DNA from: JAHJDR01 sp964609965
Lineage (GTDB): Bacteria > UBA10199 > JADGCS01
Direction: 5' to 3'
Assembly: GCA_964609965.1 (NCBI GenBank)
Contig: CAZSTS010000009.1
Coordinates: forward strand, 21,249 to 85,248
DNA: 64,000 nucleotides
Position numbers and translations under genes: made by a program. Numbering within the stretch: position 1 is the first letter of the stretch; every line of letters starts with the position of its first letter. This document shows, piece after piece, positions 1-8,184 of the stretch. Below the pieces are notes generated by a model. It was not told where the DNA came from. It saw only the letters and a list, made by a program, of their open reading frames with translations, and searched no databases.

Positions 1-906
1 GCCTTTTCCGAAAAATTTGTCTACACAGCTGTTTTAACGCCAAACAAATCAACATCACTCTATATTTTTGAGATGGGTTATACTTTTCACGATTATTTTA
101 ACCTGTTCTTTTCTCTTCAGCCTATCGGACAGTCTGCCATATTATTGAGTTCTAGTGGCATGGCCTTTATTACTTTGTCTATGCCAGTTTACCGTTTTGA
201 TTATGGAGGAGGTTTGGGTTTAAGTGCTACAGGAAGCATTGGTAACTTTTCTTATGCAGTGGGAGTTACTAACGGACAAGCTACAGGGTATGGAAGCAAT
301 ACCACAACCGAGATGTTTTATGCTGCCAGGTTTGATTATAGTTTCCTTGGTGGCAGCACGGGTTCAGCACAAGGGGATGTGAGCTACTCTGAAAAACCTG
401 TCATCGTTTTTGGTGTAGGCGGTGCTTATGGCCACATGGAGGATGGCACACAGGCACGTATTATTGGTGGTGCTGCTGACCTAAGGTTTAAGTACAAAGG
501 TATTTCATTTTTAGCAGGTGGTCATTACAGACAGATTGACCCAGATCAATTTACTAGAGCTCAGACCGATATTGGTGCTGTTGCGTTTTTGAGTTATTTT
601 CCTATTCCTAAAAAATTAGAAATAGCCGTGCGTGGTGATGTTTTATTTGATGACATAACCAGTGCAGGAAATAACCTTCTCATGTTTGCAGCTGGTGACA
701 CGGCTTTAAGTGACAACCTTGCTGGTGGTGATTTGGACGGAGACTCTGCTAATGAGTATGCCGGAACATTTTGCATTGGCTATTATTTTGCTGGAAAGAA
801 TGCCAAAATTCAAGCTGAGTATAAATACATGTTAGATGGTGTTAGCACAGGAGCTGATAGTCGTACTTACCACATTGGTCAGTTACAAGTGCAAATGGGA
901 TTTTAA
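1..906 (+). CDS. Outer-membrane porin-like beta-barrel (5' end missing)
   Basis: The reading frame is open back to base 1, so the gene begins outside the window; the first internal ATG is at 73. The visible part is full of alternating hydrophobic and polar strands rich in Gly, Tyr and Phe, and it ends in Phe (LQVQMGF), the classic C-terminal signature of outer-membrane barrels. The pattern resembles the phosphate-selective porin O/P type, but I cannot assign a substrate. A strong terminator follows at 933. Confidence is high for an outer-membrane barrel and low for the subfamily. Confidence 0.75.
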   Translation, partial: AFSEKFVYTAVLTPNKSTSLYIFEMGYTFHDYFNLFFSLQPIGQSAILLSSSGMAFITLSMPVYRFDYGGGLGLSATGSIGNFSYAVGVTNGQATGYGSNTTTEMFYAARFDYSFLGGSTGSAQGDVSYSEKPVIVFGVGGAYGHMEDGTQARIIGGAADLRFKYKGISFLAGGHYRQIDPDQFTRAQTDIGAVAFLSYFPIPKKLEIAVRGDVLFDDITSAGNNLLMFAAGDTALSDNLAGGDLDGDSANEYAGTFCIGYYFAGKNAKIQAEYKYMLDGVSTGADSRTYHIGQLQVQMGF

Positions 907-932
907 GCACAGAAAACAATCAGAAATTTACT

Positions 933-966
933 AAGGCTGAATACAAACGTGTTCAGCCTTTTTTAT
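933..966 (+). terminator. Rho-independent terminator after the porin gene
   Basis: A perfect 9-bp stem (AAGGCTGAA, 933-941, with TTCAGCCTT, 952-960) is followed directly by a T-rich run. It lies 27 bases after the porin stop codon. Confidence 0.9.
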
Positions 967-1008
967 TGTCTTTTGACAGCCTGCAAAGCAGGTGTTAGTT
1001 ATTCTGGG

Positions 1009-1035
1009 TCTGTTGAAAAATGCGTATTTACTGCG
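1009..1035 (+). repeat. Dispersed repeat, TTCTGyTGAAAAATGC type
   Basis: This stretch resembles two copies between gspK and gspL (10779-10808 and 10832-10859). The shared core reads TCTGyTGAAAAATsC and is followed about 10 bases later by CTACG or CTGCG. It lies just upstream of the lipoprotein start at 1049 and is probably non-coding. Confidence 0.55.
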
Positions 1036-1048
1036 TTGGATAAAAATC

Positions 1049-1621
1049 ATGATTAAAAAAATAATACCTATTATCCTGTTTGTTGTTTGTTTTTCCTTTT
1101 GTACAAAAGGCGAGTATTTAATTAATAAAAATTTAACGCAAAAAAAGAAGGTTCCAGATAGTAATTTGATAGGCTTTGTCTTTAATTTTGCGCCTTACAC
1201 AGAGCGCAACAAAGACGCTGTTGTGAGTTTGCCTGGTACGGTTAAGACCTTTCTTAACGAGGCTCCTTTCAAGGAAAAAAGGATTAAAAAAAAGGAAGTG
1301 CCGATCGTTTTTAATCAAATCTATGTTTCTTGGTGGCGGCTAGACAAAAAGATTCCTTCAATAAAAAGAACGGAAAATGAGTTTGTTGTGGAATTTACCC
1401 CTGATAGCCTAGATGACGAGTATGAAATAGATTTTGTGACAAAGCACCTTGCAAAAAAACCTATGCAGTTTCTTGATAAAAACAGAAAGATGATAAAAAA
1501 AATGCATATTGATGAGCTTGAAAGGATTAAACACAAAGGTAAGCTAAAAATTCGTGTTCAGTTTGATGCTCCGTTTCAACCCAAAAATTTGGGTTTGATT
1601 CCCCGCCCCTTGGAGAGTTGA
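1049..1621 (+). CDS. Hypothetical lipoprotein
   Basis: I prefer the ATG at 1049 over the upstream in-frame start at 992, because it puts a clean lipoprotein signal (MIKKIIPIILFVVCFSFC) at the N-terminus and because the earlier part lies in a dispersed repeat. Cys18 is the likely lipidation site, with Cys14 as an alternative. The mature 170-residue protein is rich in Lys and charged beta-type segments. It contains the aromatic motif VSWWRLDKK and ends in a Pro-rich tail. I recognise no family. It follows the porin but is separated from it by a terminator, so it is probably transcribed alone. Confidence 0.7.
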   Translation: MIKKIIPIILFVVCFSFCTKGEYLINKNLTQKKKVPDSNLIGFVFNFAPYTERNKDAVVSLPGTVKTFLNEAPFKEKRIKKKEVPIVFNQIYVSWWRLDKKIPSIKRTENEFVVEFTPDSLDDEYEIDFVTKHLAKKPMQFLDKNRKMIKKMHIDELERIKHKGKLKIRVQFDAPFQPKNLGLIPRPLES

Positions 1622-1701
1622 CGTATTAACTTTTCAGATTGATCCTTCGTAGTTTGCTGCGGGATTATTCAGGCAAAGCCATAAGATAATAAAACCTAAA
1701 A

Positions 1702-2031
1702 TTATTCGTACTTGCAGCCTGAAATAGTCGTGGCGCCCTCAGGGCAAACTCTACCGGGTACGGTGGATAATGTTGCTGGTGTTGTTGGTCTATTGCCTTT
1801 TTCAAGCGAATGTAATGGTTCAGTAGGCTTGGGTGTCATAGAAAATTCAGCATTAGGGGTAGGAGTAGGAGTAGGGGGCGCTTCTGACTTTGTCGCGTGA
1901 GCTGCTTTTGATGCTTCTCGTGCTGCTCGTTCTTCTCGAGCTGCCTGTTCAAATTGTTCAGCTTGCTCTGCTTGTATCGTTCGTTCAGCTCTGTTATCCC
2001 AAATTATCTCGTATTTCATTCCTTCAGCCAT
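1702..2031 (-). CDS. Small coiled-coil protein with Pro-Thr tail, unknown
   Basis: The ATG is preceded by a good Shine-Dalgarno sequence (AGGAG, 6 bases upstream), which supports a real gene. The 109-residue product has a short start (MAEGMKYEIIWDN), then an Ala/Glu/Gln/Arg-rich helical stretch (about residues 18-50) likely to form a coiled coil. A Pro-Thr repeat (PPTPTPTPN) follows, then a C-terminal part with two Cys residues. There is no signal peptide or transmembrane segment. I recognise no family. It stands alone between the lipoprotein and the glycosylase gene. Confidence 0.55.
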   Translation of the reverse strand: MAEGMKYEIIWDNRAERTIQAEQAEQFEQAAREERAAREASKAAHATKSEAPPTPTPTPNAEFSMTPKPTEPLHSLEKGNRPTTPATLSTVPGRVCPEGATTISGCKYE

Positions 2032-2179
2032 TTTGTTCTCCTGTTAAAGTGTGTACCGTCTGTACATACTATCGCGTCTTTTCTGGAAATGTTGCGCCCA
2101 TGATGATGACAACGAATTTACTTATATAATTTTAAAGATGATAAAAACCAATTAGATATAGAGACAAGGGGTAAGAAAG

Positions 2180-2201
2180 CGTGTCCTTGAGGACACGATT
2201 G
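2180..2201 (-). terminator. Hairpin terminator after the uracil-DNA glycosylase gene
   Basis: A perfect 7-bp stem with a 4-base loop (CGTGTCC, 2180-2186, with GGACACG, 2191-2197) lies just past the glycosylase stop codon on the minus strand. The following T-run is weak on that strand, and the hairpin could act in both directions. Confidence 0.55.
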
Positions 2202-2211
2202 TTTTGAAGGT

Positions 2212-3087
2212 TTAGGTCTCTTTTAGCTTAGCCATGACTTTTTTAAGGTCTTCCCAGACTAGTTTTTTCATGCCAGCATTGCGCAAGAGATAGGCAGGGT
2301 GAAAGGTGGGCATGACTGCATAATTATCGACATCTTGAAATGTGCCGCGAATTCTCGAAATGGCTGTTTGGGTTTCTAATAATGTCTGGGCAGCAAATTT
2401 ACCCAAGCAAACAATGGCTTTTGGATTGATAGTTTTGATCTGCGTTTTGAGAAAAGGCATGCACGCTTCGATCTCATTTGGCTCAGGGTTTCGATTACCT
2501 GGAGGTCTGCACTTAACAACATTGGCTATGTAAACATCGTCTCGCTTGTAACCCATGGCTTCGATCATGCGAGTGAGAAGTCTACCCGCTTTTCCTACAA
2601 AAGGAATTCCTTGTTCGTCCTCATCTGCCCCTGGTCCTTCGCCAACAAACATGAGATCAGCATTTGGATTTCCTACACCAAAGACAATGTTTTTTCGTCC
2701 TTTATGCAAAGGGCATCTGCCACAGTTTCCCATCAAGTTTTGGAGGTCTTCAAGACTATGGCAGCTTGTGAGTTCTTCCGCGTCAATGGGGTTTGTCCTT
2801 CGACTTTGCTCAGGATCTTCGATGGAGGGTTCCTCGTGCTTCGTGCTTTGTTTCTCGTTCGTTGTACGCTGTACGTCGTACCCTTCGACTGCGCTCAGGG
2901 CAGGTGCTGTGCGCTCAAACTGATCCACCCCAAAAGACTTTAAGGTCTCAAGGTGCGTGGTAATTGAATCTCGAATAAGTGCTTTGTCTGGTGCTTTATC
3001 TGGTGTTTTATTCATAATATGTGAAATATTAGAAAGGCATAGAATGAAATCTAAAGCATGTAAAGCTTGATTAATCTGGGATCTCAT
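2212..3087 (-). CDS. Uracil-DNA glycosylase, family 4 (4Fe-4S)
   Basis: It removes uracil from DNA in base excision repair. The catalytic core spans about residues 105-290. Motif A is GEGPGADED (149-157) and motif B is HPAYLLR (263-269). Cys122, Cys125, Cys193 and Cys209 have the spacing of the family 4 iron-sulfur cluster. The N-terminal 105 residues form a poorly conserved linker in which two palindromic dispersed repeats (2797-2814 and 2881-2904) are translated, giving LSAVEG and PEQSRR. Many family 4 enzymes have a variable N-terminal extension, so this insertion is probably tolerated. An alternative ATG lies at 3015, without a clear ribosome binding site. The gene is divergent from pgsA. 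Confidence 0.92.
   Translation of the reverse strand: MRSQINQALHALDFILCLSNISHIMNKTPDKAPDKALIRDSITTHLETLKSFGVDQFERTAPALSAVEGYDVQRTTNEKQSTKHEEPSIEDPEQSRRTNPIDAEELTSCHSLEDLQNLMGNCGRCPLHKGRKNIVFGVGNPNADLMFVGEGPGADEDEQGIPFVGKAGRLLTRMIEAMGYKRDDVYIANVVKCRPPGNRNPEPNEIEACMPFLKTQIKTINPKAIVCLGKFAAQTLLETQTAISRIRGTFQDVDNYAVMPTFHPAYLLRNAGMKKLVWEDLKKVMAKLKET
2797..2904. repeat. Two REP-like palindromic repeats inside a coding region
   Basis: CCTTCGACTTTGCTCAGG (2797-2814) and CCCTTCGACTGCGCTCAGGG (from 2881) share the core CCTTCGACtnnGCTCAGG. The same core occurs at 6698-6719 and, with a longer loop, at 49440-49469. The stretch between the two copies is low in complexity (cgtgcttcgtgctttg style). Confidence 0.75.
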
Positions 3088-3129
3088 CCTATCATATCCC
3101 GGATTTTCTAATTAAAACAAATAAATAAG

Positions 3130-3711
3130 ATGCTATTTAGTGTTCCAAATCTAATTACATATAGTCGCATTATCCTGATACCTGTCCTTGTTGTCCTATT
3201 AACCATGGTTGGCGATGGTCGACCCGAAGATTCTAATTGGCTGCTTTGTTTTTGGGCAATGATCCTTTTTACTGTTGCAGGGATTTCTGATCTTGTAGAT
3301 GGCTTTTATGCCAGGCGCTATGGTGCTATCAGCAAAATGGGAAAGTTCATTGATCCCATGGCAGACAAGCTTGTTCACATGACAGCCCTTGTTATGCTTA
3401 TTCCCTTAGGGCGAATTCCAGCTTGGGTTGTTGTTGTTCTTTTGTTCCGTGAGATTTTCATAACAGGCATTCGCGCTGTGGCTGCTAGTGAAGGTCTTGT
3501 TATTGATGCGGCAACATGGGGAAAGCGAAAAACAGCGTGGCTCAATATTGGATTAGGGGCCATGATTTTTTATTACCCAATATTCAAAGGAACGGCATTC
3601 GAGATTAACACATATGGCGTGGGCGTAATTTGTCTGCTAATCGGTTTTCTTTATTCTATTGCCAGCGCAGCTCTCTACACCACACATTTTTTTAAGATTG
3701 TAAAAAAATGA
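3130..3711 (+). CDS. pgsA: CDP-diacylglycerol--glycerol-3-phosphate 3-phosphatidyltransferase
   Basis: This inner-membrane enzyme makes phosphatidylglycerol phosphate, the committed step to phosphatidylglycerol and cardiolipin. The 193-residue length is normal. The CDP-alcohol phosphotransferase signature is visible from DLVDGFYARR to GKFIDPMADK, with its aspartates (D-x2-DG-x2-AR ... G-x3-D-x3-D) intact. Several hydrophobic segments surround it (about residues 8-25, 35-52, 88-112 and 145-185). The N-terminus MLFSVPNLITYSRI is typical of PgsA. The stop codon lies 7 bases before gspE, so it may lead the secretion operon. Confidence 0.95.
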   Translation: MLFSVPNLITYSRIILIPVLVVLLTMVGDGRPEDSNWLLCFWAMILFTVAGISDLVDGFYARRYGAISKMGKFIDPMADKLVHMTALVMLIPLGRIPAWVVVVLLFREIFITGIRAVAASEGLVIDAATWGKRKTAWLNIGLGAMIFYYPIFKGTAFEINTYGVGVICLLIGFLYSIASAALYTTHFFKIVKK

Positions 3712-3718
3712 GGTTGTC

Positions 3719-5431
3719 ATGCATGACCGAAGCATAGGTAACATTCTCTTAGAGTACACAGCTTTGACACCCCAGCAACTTGATGAGGCCCTCACATTTC
3801 ATCGAGATAAAAATATTCGTCTTGGCGAAGCCGTTGTTCAGCTCAGTTTTTTAAAAGAGGACGAGATTTTAAAAGCCGTCAGTTTTCAACTAGGGCTTGA
3901 TTACCTTGACGATATCAATCCCGACGAAATCCCAAATGATCTCATCAATGCTGTGCCAATCAATTTTTCAAAAAAGAACGAACTCATCCCTGTTCGTCGT
4001 GAAGAAGGGCATGTGATTGTAGCCATCGTTGACCCAGAAAACCATGCAGCACTCGATGATTTGCGTATTTTATTCGACTCACCCATCAAGCCAATCATTA
4101 CGAGCTCCAATCTTATTATGGACGCCATTAATTCTTGTTATAATCGAACTCCAGAAAATGATGCTGTGATGAGTGAGCTTGATGAAGATGGTACAGACAT
4201 GATTGATGATTTTGAAGAGGTTGAAGATTTATTAGAATCAGATGACGAAGCGCCCATTATACGACTTGTAAACCAATTGCTTGTGCGTGCGGTCAAACAG
4301 AAGGCAAGTGATATTCACGTTGAGCCTTTCGAAAAAGAACTTGTGGTTCGTTACCGCATTGATGGCGCTCTTTATGAGATCATGCGTCCGCCAAAAAAAG
4401 CACAAAATTCAATTTTGTCTCGTATTAAAATCATGGCTGATCTCAATATTGCAGAGAAAAGATTGCCACAAGATGGGCGAATTCGAATTAAACTCGCAGG
4501 AAAAGATATCGACATTCGTGTTTCGACTTTACCAACTTCCTATGGGGAATCTTGTGTGATGCGTCTACTAGATAGAAGCAAGGTTTTACAGACGCTCGAT
4601 ACAATTGGATTTTATCAAGAAGATTTAGAAACCATTCGCGAACTCATTCATAAAAGCCATGGCATTCTTTTGGTTACAGGTCCTACGGGTTCTGGTAAAA
4701 CAACAACTCTTTATGCTTGCCTCACTGAAATCAACGAGCCTGATGTAAAAATTATTACTGTAGAAGACCCGGTGGAATATCAAATCCCTGGCATTAACCA
4801 ATGTCAGGTGAATCCAAAGATTGATATGACATTTGGGGCTGCTCTTCGTTCTATCTTGCGACAAGACCCTGATGTAGTGATGATTGGTGAAATTCGAGAC
4901 AAAGAAACAGCAGAAATAGCAGTGCAGGCTTCACTCACAGGACATTTAGTTATTTCGACATTGCATACAAATGATACAGCCACAACACCAACAAGGTTGA
5001 TTGATATGGGTGTTGAACCCTTTTTGGTTGGGGCTTCTCTTATTGGAGTTGTGGCTCAACGGCTAATAAGAAAAGTATGCTCCTCTTGTCGAGAAGAACA
5101 GCCGCTTTCTTCGGTTCAAAAACAAGAAATAGGTCTTTCAGATGCCTTGATTCAAGGCAAAACCATTTATCGAGCAACAGGTTGTCCTGATTGCTTAGAA
5201 ACAGGTTATGATGGGCGGACAGCAATTCATGAGATTATGCTTATTACCGATGAAGTTCGTGATCTAATCATTGCTAACGCAGATGGAGTAAAAATAAAGA
5301 AACAAGCCATGGCTCAAGGCATGAGAACCTTAAGGGAACTCGCTGCAGTGAAAATGCTCAATGGTGAAACCACCTTCGAAGAAGTGATGCTGGTCACCCA
5401 AGAAGATGTGGCGCGAGTAGAGTCTTCCTAA
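3719..5431 (+). CDS. gspE: Type II secretion ATPase GspE
   Basis: This cytoplasmic hexameric ATPase powers pseudopilus assembly. The N-terminal MshEN/GspE_N-like region covers residues 1-145, followed by an acidic linker (150-178). In the ATPase core the Walker A is GPTGSGKTTT (321-330), the Walker B segment is DVVMIGEIRD (385-394) and the His box is around STLHTND (413-419). A tetracysteine zinc site (Cys454, Cys457, Cys489, Cys492) is present, as in GspE and PilB. The 570-residue length is typical. It is the first gsp gene of a colinear E-F-G-H-I-J-K-L-M-N set. PilB is the alternative, but the downstream GspG-N set favours GspE. Confidence 0.95.
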   Translation: MHDRSIGNILLEYTALTPQQLDEALTFHRDKNIRLGEAVVQLSFLKEDEILKAVSFQLGLDYLDDINPDEIPNDLINAVPINFSKKNELIPVRREEGHVIVAIVDPENHAALDDLRILFDSPIKPIITSSNLIMDAINSCYNRTPENDAVMSELDEDGTDMIDDFEEVEDLLESDDEAPIIRLVNQLLVRAVKQKASDIHVEPFEKELVVRYRIDGALYEIMRPPKKAQNSILSRIKIMADLNIAEKRLPQDGRIRIKLAGKDIDIRVSTLPTSYGESCVMRLLDRSKVLQTLDTIGFYQEDLETIRELIHKSHGILLVTGPTGSGKTTTLYACLTEINEPDVKIITVEDPVEYQIPGINQCQVNPKIDMTFGAALRSILRQDPDVVMIGEIRDKETAEIAVQASLTGHLVISTLHTNDTATTPTRLIDMGVEPFLVGASLIGVVAQRLIRKVCSSCREEQPLSSVQKQEIGLSDALIQGKTIYRATGCPDCLETGYDGRTAIHEIMLITDEVRDLIIANADGVKIKKQAMAQGMRTLRELAAVKMLNGETTFEEVMLVTQEDVARVESS

Positions 5432-5461
5432 ACTAAAAATAGAGATTAAAAAACACTAAAT

Positions 5462-6655
5462 ATGCCATTATTTGAATACAAAGGAATTGCCCCCAGCTCT
5501 AAAAATGTCAGCGGAGTTGTGGATGCTGAGTCAGAAAGAGCTGCTAGGGCAAAGTTGCGCAAACAAAGAATTTTTCCCACAAAAATATTACCTCATGGAA
5601 CTGGTTTTAAAAACGTAAGACTCTTTAATCGAATTAAAGTCGAAGATATTGCTAGTGTAACAAGGCAGCTTTCTGTGCTTCTTAGCGCAGGCATTCCCCT
5701 TGTTGATTCACTCGAGGCAGTACAAGACCAAGCAGAACATCCAACGCTGCGAAAAGCCTTTACAGAAATTAAAGACAAAGTGAGCGAGGGGGCGAGGTTG
5801 GGTGATTGCATGCAATCATACCCTAAGATTTTTGATAATATCTTTATTCACATGGTTAAGGCTGGTGAGGCAGCAGGTTCTCTCGATATTGTTCTAGAAA
5901 GATTGGCATCTTTCAAAGAAGCTCAGGCAGAGCTAAAAGCAACCGTTAAAAGCGCCATGACCTATCCGATTATCATGGTTATTATTTCGATCGCAATGTT
6001 GGGCTATTTATTCACAAGCGTTGTGCCAAAAATTACACAAGTCATCATTAAACAAAAAACCGTTCTTCCTTTGCCTACTCAGATTGTGATGGGAATTACA
6101 GATGTTGTTCTTGGTTATTGGTGGTTAATAGGGCTTGGTATTTTTCTTTTGATACTCATGTTTTTAGCGTGGAAGAAAAAACCAAATGGACGACTCAAAG
6201 TCGATGAGTGGAAATTACACGCACCCGTTTTTGGGGAACTAAATATCAAAATTGCTGTTGCGCGGTTTGCCAGGACACTAAGCACGCTTCTTAGCAGTGG
6301 GGTGCAGCTTCTTCCAGGGCTTGAAATAGTGAAAAGTATTTTGAATAATATGGTTTTAGCAAAAGTTATTGAAGAAGTAATGCTAAACGTTAAAGAAGGG
6401 GAGTCTTTAGCAGAGCCCCTCACACGCTCAGGTAGGTTTCCTAACATGTTTTTGCATATGGTGCGCATTGGAGAAAAAACAGGTCAGCTTGAGGCTATGT
6501 TAGAACGTGTAGCAAATACATACGACAAAGAGGTTGATAATTATATCAAAGGAATGACTTCTCTTTTGACACCCGTTATGCTTGTGTTTATGGGGGCAAT
6601 GATAGCCCTTATTGTGGCAGCTGTTTTGTTGCCTATATTACAGATTTCGGGTTAG
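5462..6655 (+). CDS. gspF: Type II secretion inner-membrane platform protein GspF
   Basis: This polytopic platform protein couples the GspE ATPase to pseudopilin assembly. It starts with MPLFEYKG, the usual start of GspF/PilC. Two T2SSF domains are visible, at about residues 63-190 and 265-390, with the repeated pattern LSVLLSAGIPL (70-80) and LSTLLSSGVQL. Transmembrane segments lie near 166-190, 218-237 and 370-393. The 397-residue length matches the family. It begins 30 bases after gspE. Confidence 0.95.
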   Translation: MPLFEYKGIAPSSKNVSGVVDAESERAARAKLRKQRIFPTKILPHGTGFKNVRLFNRIKVEDIASVTRQLSVLLSAGIPLVDSLEAVQDQAEHPTLRKAFTEIKDKVSEGARLGDCMQSYPKIFDNIFIHMVKAGEAAGSLDIVLERLASFKEAQAELKATVKSAMTYPIIMVIISIAMLGYLFTSVVPKITQVIIKQKTVLPLPTQIVMGITDVVLGYWWLIGLGIFLLILMFLAWKKKPNGRLKVDEWKLHAPVFGELNIKIAVARFARTLSTLLSSGVQLLPGLEIVKSILNNMVLAKVIEEVMLNVKEGESLAEPLTRSGRFPNMFLHMVRIGEKTGQLEAMLERVANTYDKEVDNYIKGMTSLLTPVMLVFMGAMIALIVAAVLLPILQISG

Positions 6656-6697
6656 AGATGAAAAACAAAAATTTGTTAACTTAATCTATCCGCCTTC

Positions 6698-6719
6698 GCC
6701 CTTCGACAAAGCTCAGGGC
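6698..6719. repeat. REP-like palindromic repeat in the gspF-gspG spacer
   Basis: The copy shares the CCTTCGAC...GCTCAGG core with the repeats in the glycosylase gene and upstream of tRNA-Asn. Its outer arms GCCCT and AGGGC are complementary. Confidence 0.7.
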
Positions 6720-6742
6720 TATGGCGTGACAAGGGAGGAATA

Positions 6743-7147
6743 ATGTTAAAGTTGATCAGACGCTTGGATAACAGCATGGGAATGTCACTCATCGAAATAT
6801 TAATCGTGTTAGGTATTATTGCTGGCGCCTCAGCAGCTATTATGAATGCGGTTTTTACAAAGGCAGATAAAGCAAGAATTCAACAGGCAAAAACTCAAAT
6901 AGCAGCTCTTGCTGGCGACATTAAGCAGTATAAATTAGAAAAAGGAAATTACCCTGGAACAGAAGAAGGTCTAGATGTTCTTGTTGATTCTGGATATTTA
7001 GAAGAAGTCCCTATGGATCCTTGGAACACTGAGTTTATGTACGAGTATCCAGGCACACATGGTAAAAAGTTTGAAATTTGCTCTGATGGACCAGACGAGG
7101 ACACAGAAGACGACGACATTTGTAATTACAAAACAGATGAAGAATAA
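6743..7147 (+). CDS. gspG: Major pseudopilin GspG
   Basis: This is the main subunit of the type II pseudopilus. The leader ends at Gly13, giving the prepilin peptidase site MG/MSLIEILIVLG, with Glu at position 5 of the mature protein. A hydrophobic N-terminal helix follows, then the family pattern LEKGNYPGTEEGLDVLV and PMDPWNTEFMYEYPG. The acidic C-terminus probably supplies the calcium-binding residues known in GspG. A strong ribosome binding site (GGAGG, 5 bases before the ATG) fixes the start. At 134 residues it is slightly short but normal. Confidence 0.96.
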   Translation: MLKLIRRLDNSMGMSLIEILIVLGIIAGASAAIMNAVFTKADKARIQQAKTQIAALAGDIKQYKLEKGNYPGTEEGLDVLVDSGYLEEVPMDPWNTEFMYEYPGTHGKKFEICSDGPDEDTEDDDICNYKTDEE

Positions 7148-7149
7148 AA

Positions 7150-7356
7150 ATGTTTATAAAAACAATCTATGACAAAAACTGGTCCCTATTAGATGTTTTT
7201 ATGCTTCTGATTGCGTTTGCAAGTGCCATGGCTTCGATCTTAGCGCCTTTTTTTTGCGAACCAAAAGAAAAATCTCCTATCGGTTTTAGTGAAATGGTTT
7301 CACCACAGGCTGTTTATGATACTGAGATGGCTAAAAACCAAAAACAATCCCCATAA
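7150..7356 (+). CDS. Small membrane protein between gspG and gspH
   Basis: A 68-residue reading frame starts 3 bases after the gspG stop codon, so translation may be coupled. It has one clear hydrophobic helix (about residues 14-35, LDVFMLLIAFASAMASILAP) after a short Lys-containing N-terminus, then a polar tail. It has no prepilin motif and I recognise no family. It overlaps the first 68 bases of the gspH frame. It could be an accessory T2SS membrane peptide, or a chance frame whose main effect is to deliver ribosomes to gspH. Confidence 0.45.
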   Translation: MFIKTIYDKNWSLLDVFMLLIAFASAMASILAPFFCEPKEKSPIGFSEMVSPQAVYDTEMAKNQKQSP

Positions 7357-8005
7357 TGCTTGTTTTTTTTTCGGGCCTTCCTCTCGCTTAGGGATGACCT
7401 TGGTAGAGATTTTGGTTGCTCTGAGCATTGTGGCAAGCTTGACTGTGTTTATTGTGAGTAGGCTGGGGGATACTGAAGCTAGTAATTTAAGGCGCACATC
7501 TGCACAGCTTGTGCGCATGATTAAACAATCCTATATTCAAGCCGCAACCTCTAGTGTGTATTATCGAATCACTTTTGATTTGTCAGAAGAACCACAACAG
7601 TTTCTTCCCTCTTCTTCGTACACGCCTTATTATATTGTAAAAACCGATGATGAAATAGAAGCCATTAGACTAAAAAATGAAGAGCGGCTTGACGAAGATG
7701 AGGCTGTTAGTAGCTCTGTGGGGACAGGAGATTTTGCTGAATTAGAAGATGATCTTGTAGAGATAACTTATGTGCCAGAAAACATCAAAATCATGGACAT
7801 TCAAACTGAAAGCCAAGAAGCGCCTGTCACAGAAGGGGCAGTACAGCTTTATTTTTTTCCAAAAGGATATACTGAGTTTGCAGTGATTCATTTAAGTACT
7901 GAAAGCGAAACAGGTTTTATGACTTTAATTGTAAGTCCTTTGACTGGCGAGGTAGAGGTCGTTCCTGAATATATTGAATATGATGATGCAAAAGAGAGGG
8001 AATAA
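7289..8005 (+). CDS. gspH: Minor pseudopilin GspH
   Basis: This minor pseudopilin is part of the T2SS tip or shaft. The prepilin site is LG/MTLVEILVALSIVAS, with Glu at +5 and a hydrophobic helix. The leader would be 36 residues from the start at 7289, or 27 from the ATG at 7316. Neither has a good Shine-Dalgarno sequence, so the start is uncertain, and an ATG at 7356 is out of frame. The remainder contains an acidic insert and beta-rich segments fitting the GspH fold. The 5' end overlaps the small frame 7150-7356. Confidence 0.88.
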   Translation: MKWFHHRLFMILRWLKTKNNPHNACFFFGPSSRLGMTLVEILVALSIVASLTVFIVSRLGDTEASNLRRTSAQLVRMIKQSYIQAATSSVYYRITFDLSEEPQQFLPSSSYTPYYIVKTDDEIEAIRLKNEERLDEDEAVSSSVGTGDFAELEDDLVEITYVPENIKIMDIQTESQEAPVTEGAVQLYFFPKGYTEFAVIHLSTESETGFMTLIVSPLTGEVEVVPEYIEYDDAKERE

Positions 8006-8072
8006 AAAGATAAACATGTTGTCAAAAAATGCGGACCTGCCGCTTTTGACCTTTCTGGGGGTAGGGAGCAGG

Positions 8073-8155
8073 ATTGCTAGTAAGGCATTATTAATTATTC
8101 ACCGGGCCCCCAGTCAGCACAAGGCTGACAGCCCTTACAACGCCTTACTAGCAAT
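8073..8155. repeat. Perfect 14-bp inverted repeat inside the gsp operon
   Basis: ATTGCTAGTAAGGC (8073-8086) is exactly complementary to GCCTTACTAGCAAT (8142-8155). The 55 bases between contain a smaller hairpin (GTCAG/CTGAC). A G8-T-G4 run follows at 8161. The element occupies the 179-base gspH-gspI gap and resembles a tiny non-autonomous element or an mRNA stem-loop. Confidence 0.7.
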
Positions 8156-8184
8156 AAGTAGGGGGGGGTGGGGAAGAGAAGAGA

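Noticed and set aside
2342..2943. Three plus-strand frames opposite the glycosylase
   Set aside because: They overlap a clear family 4 uracil-DNA glycosylase and resemble no protein.
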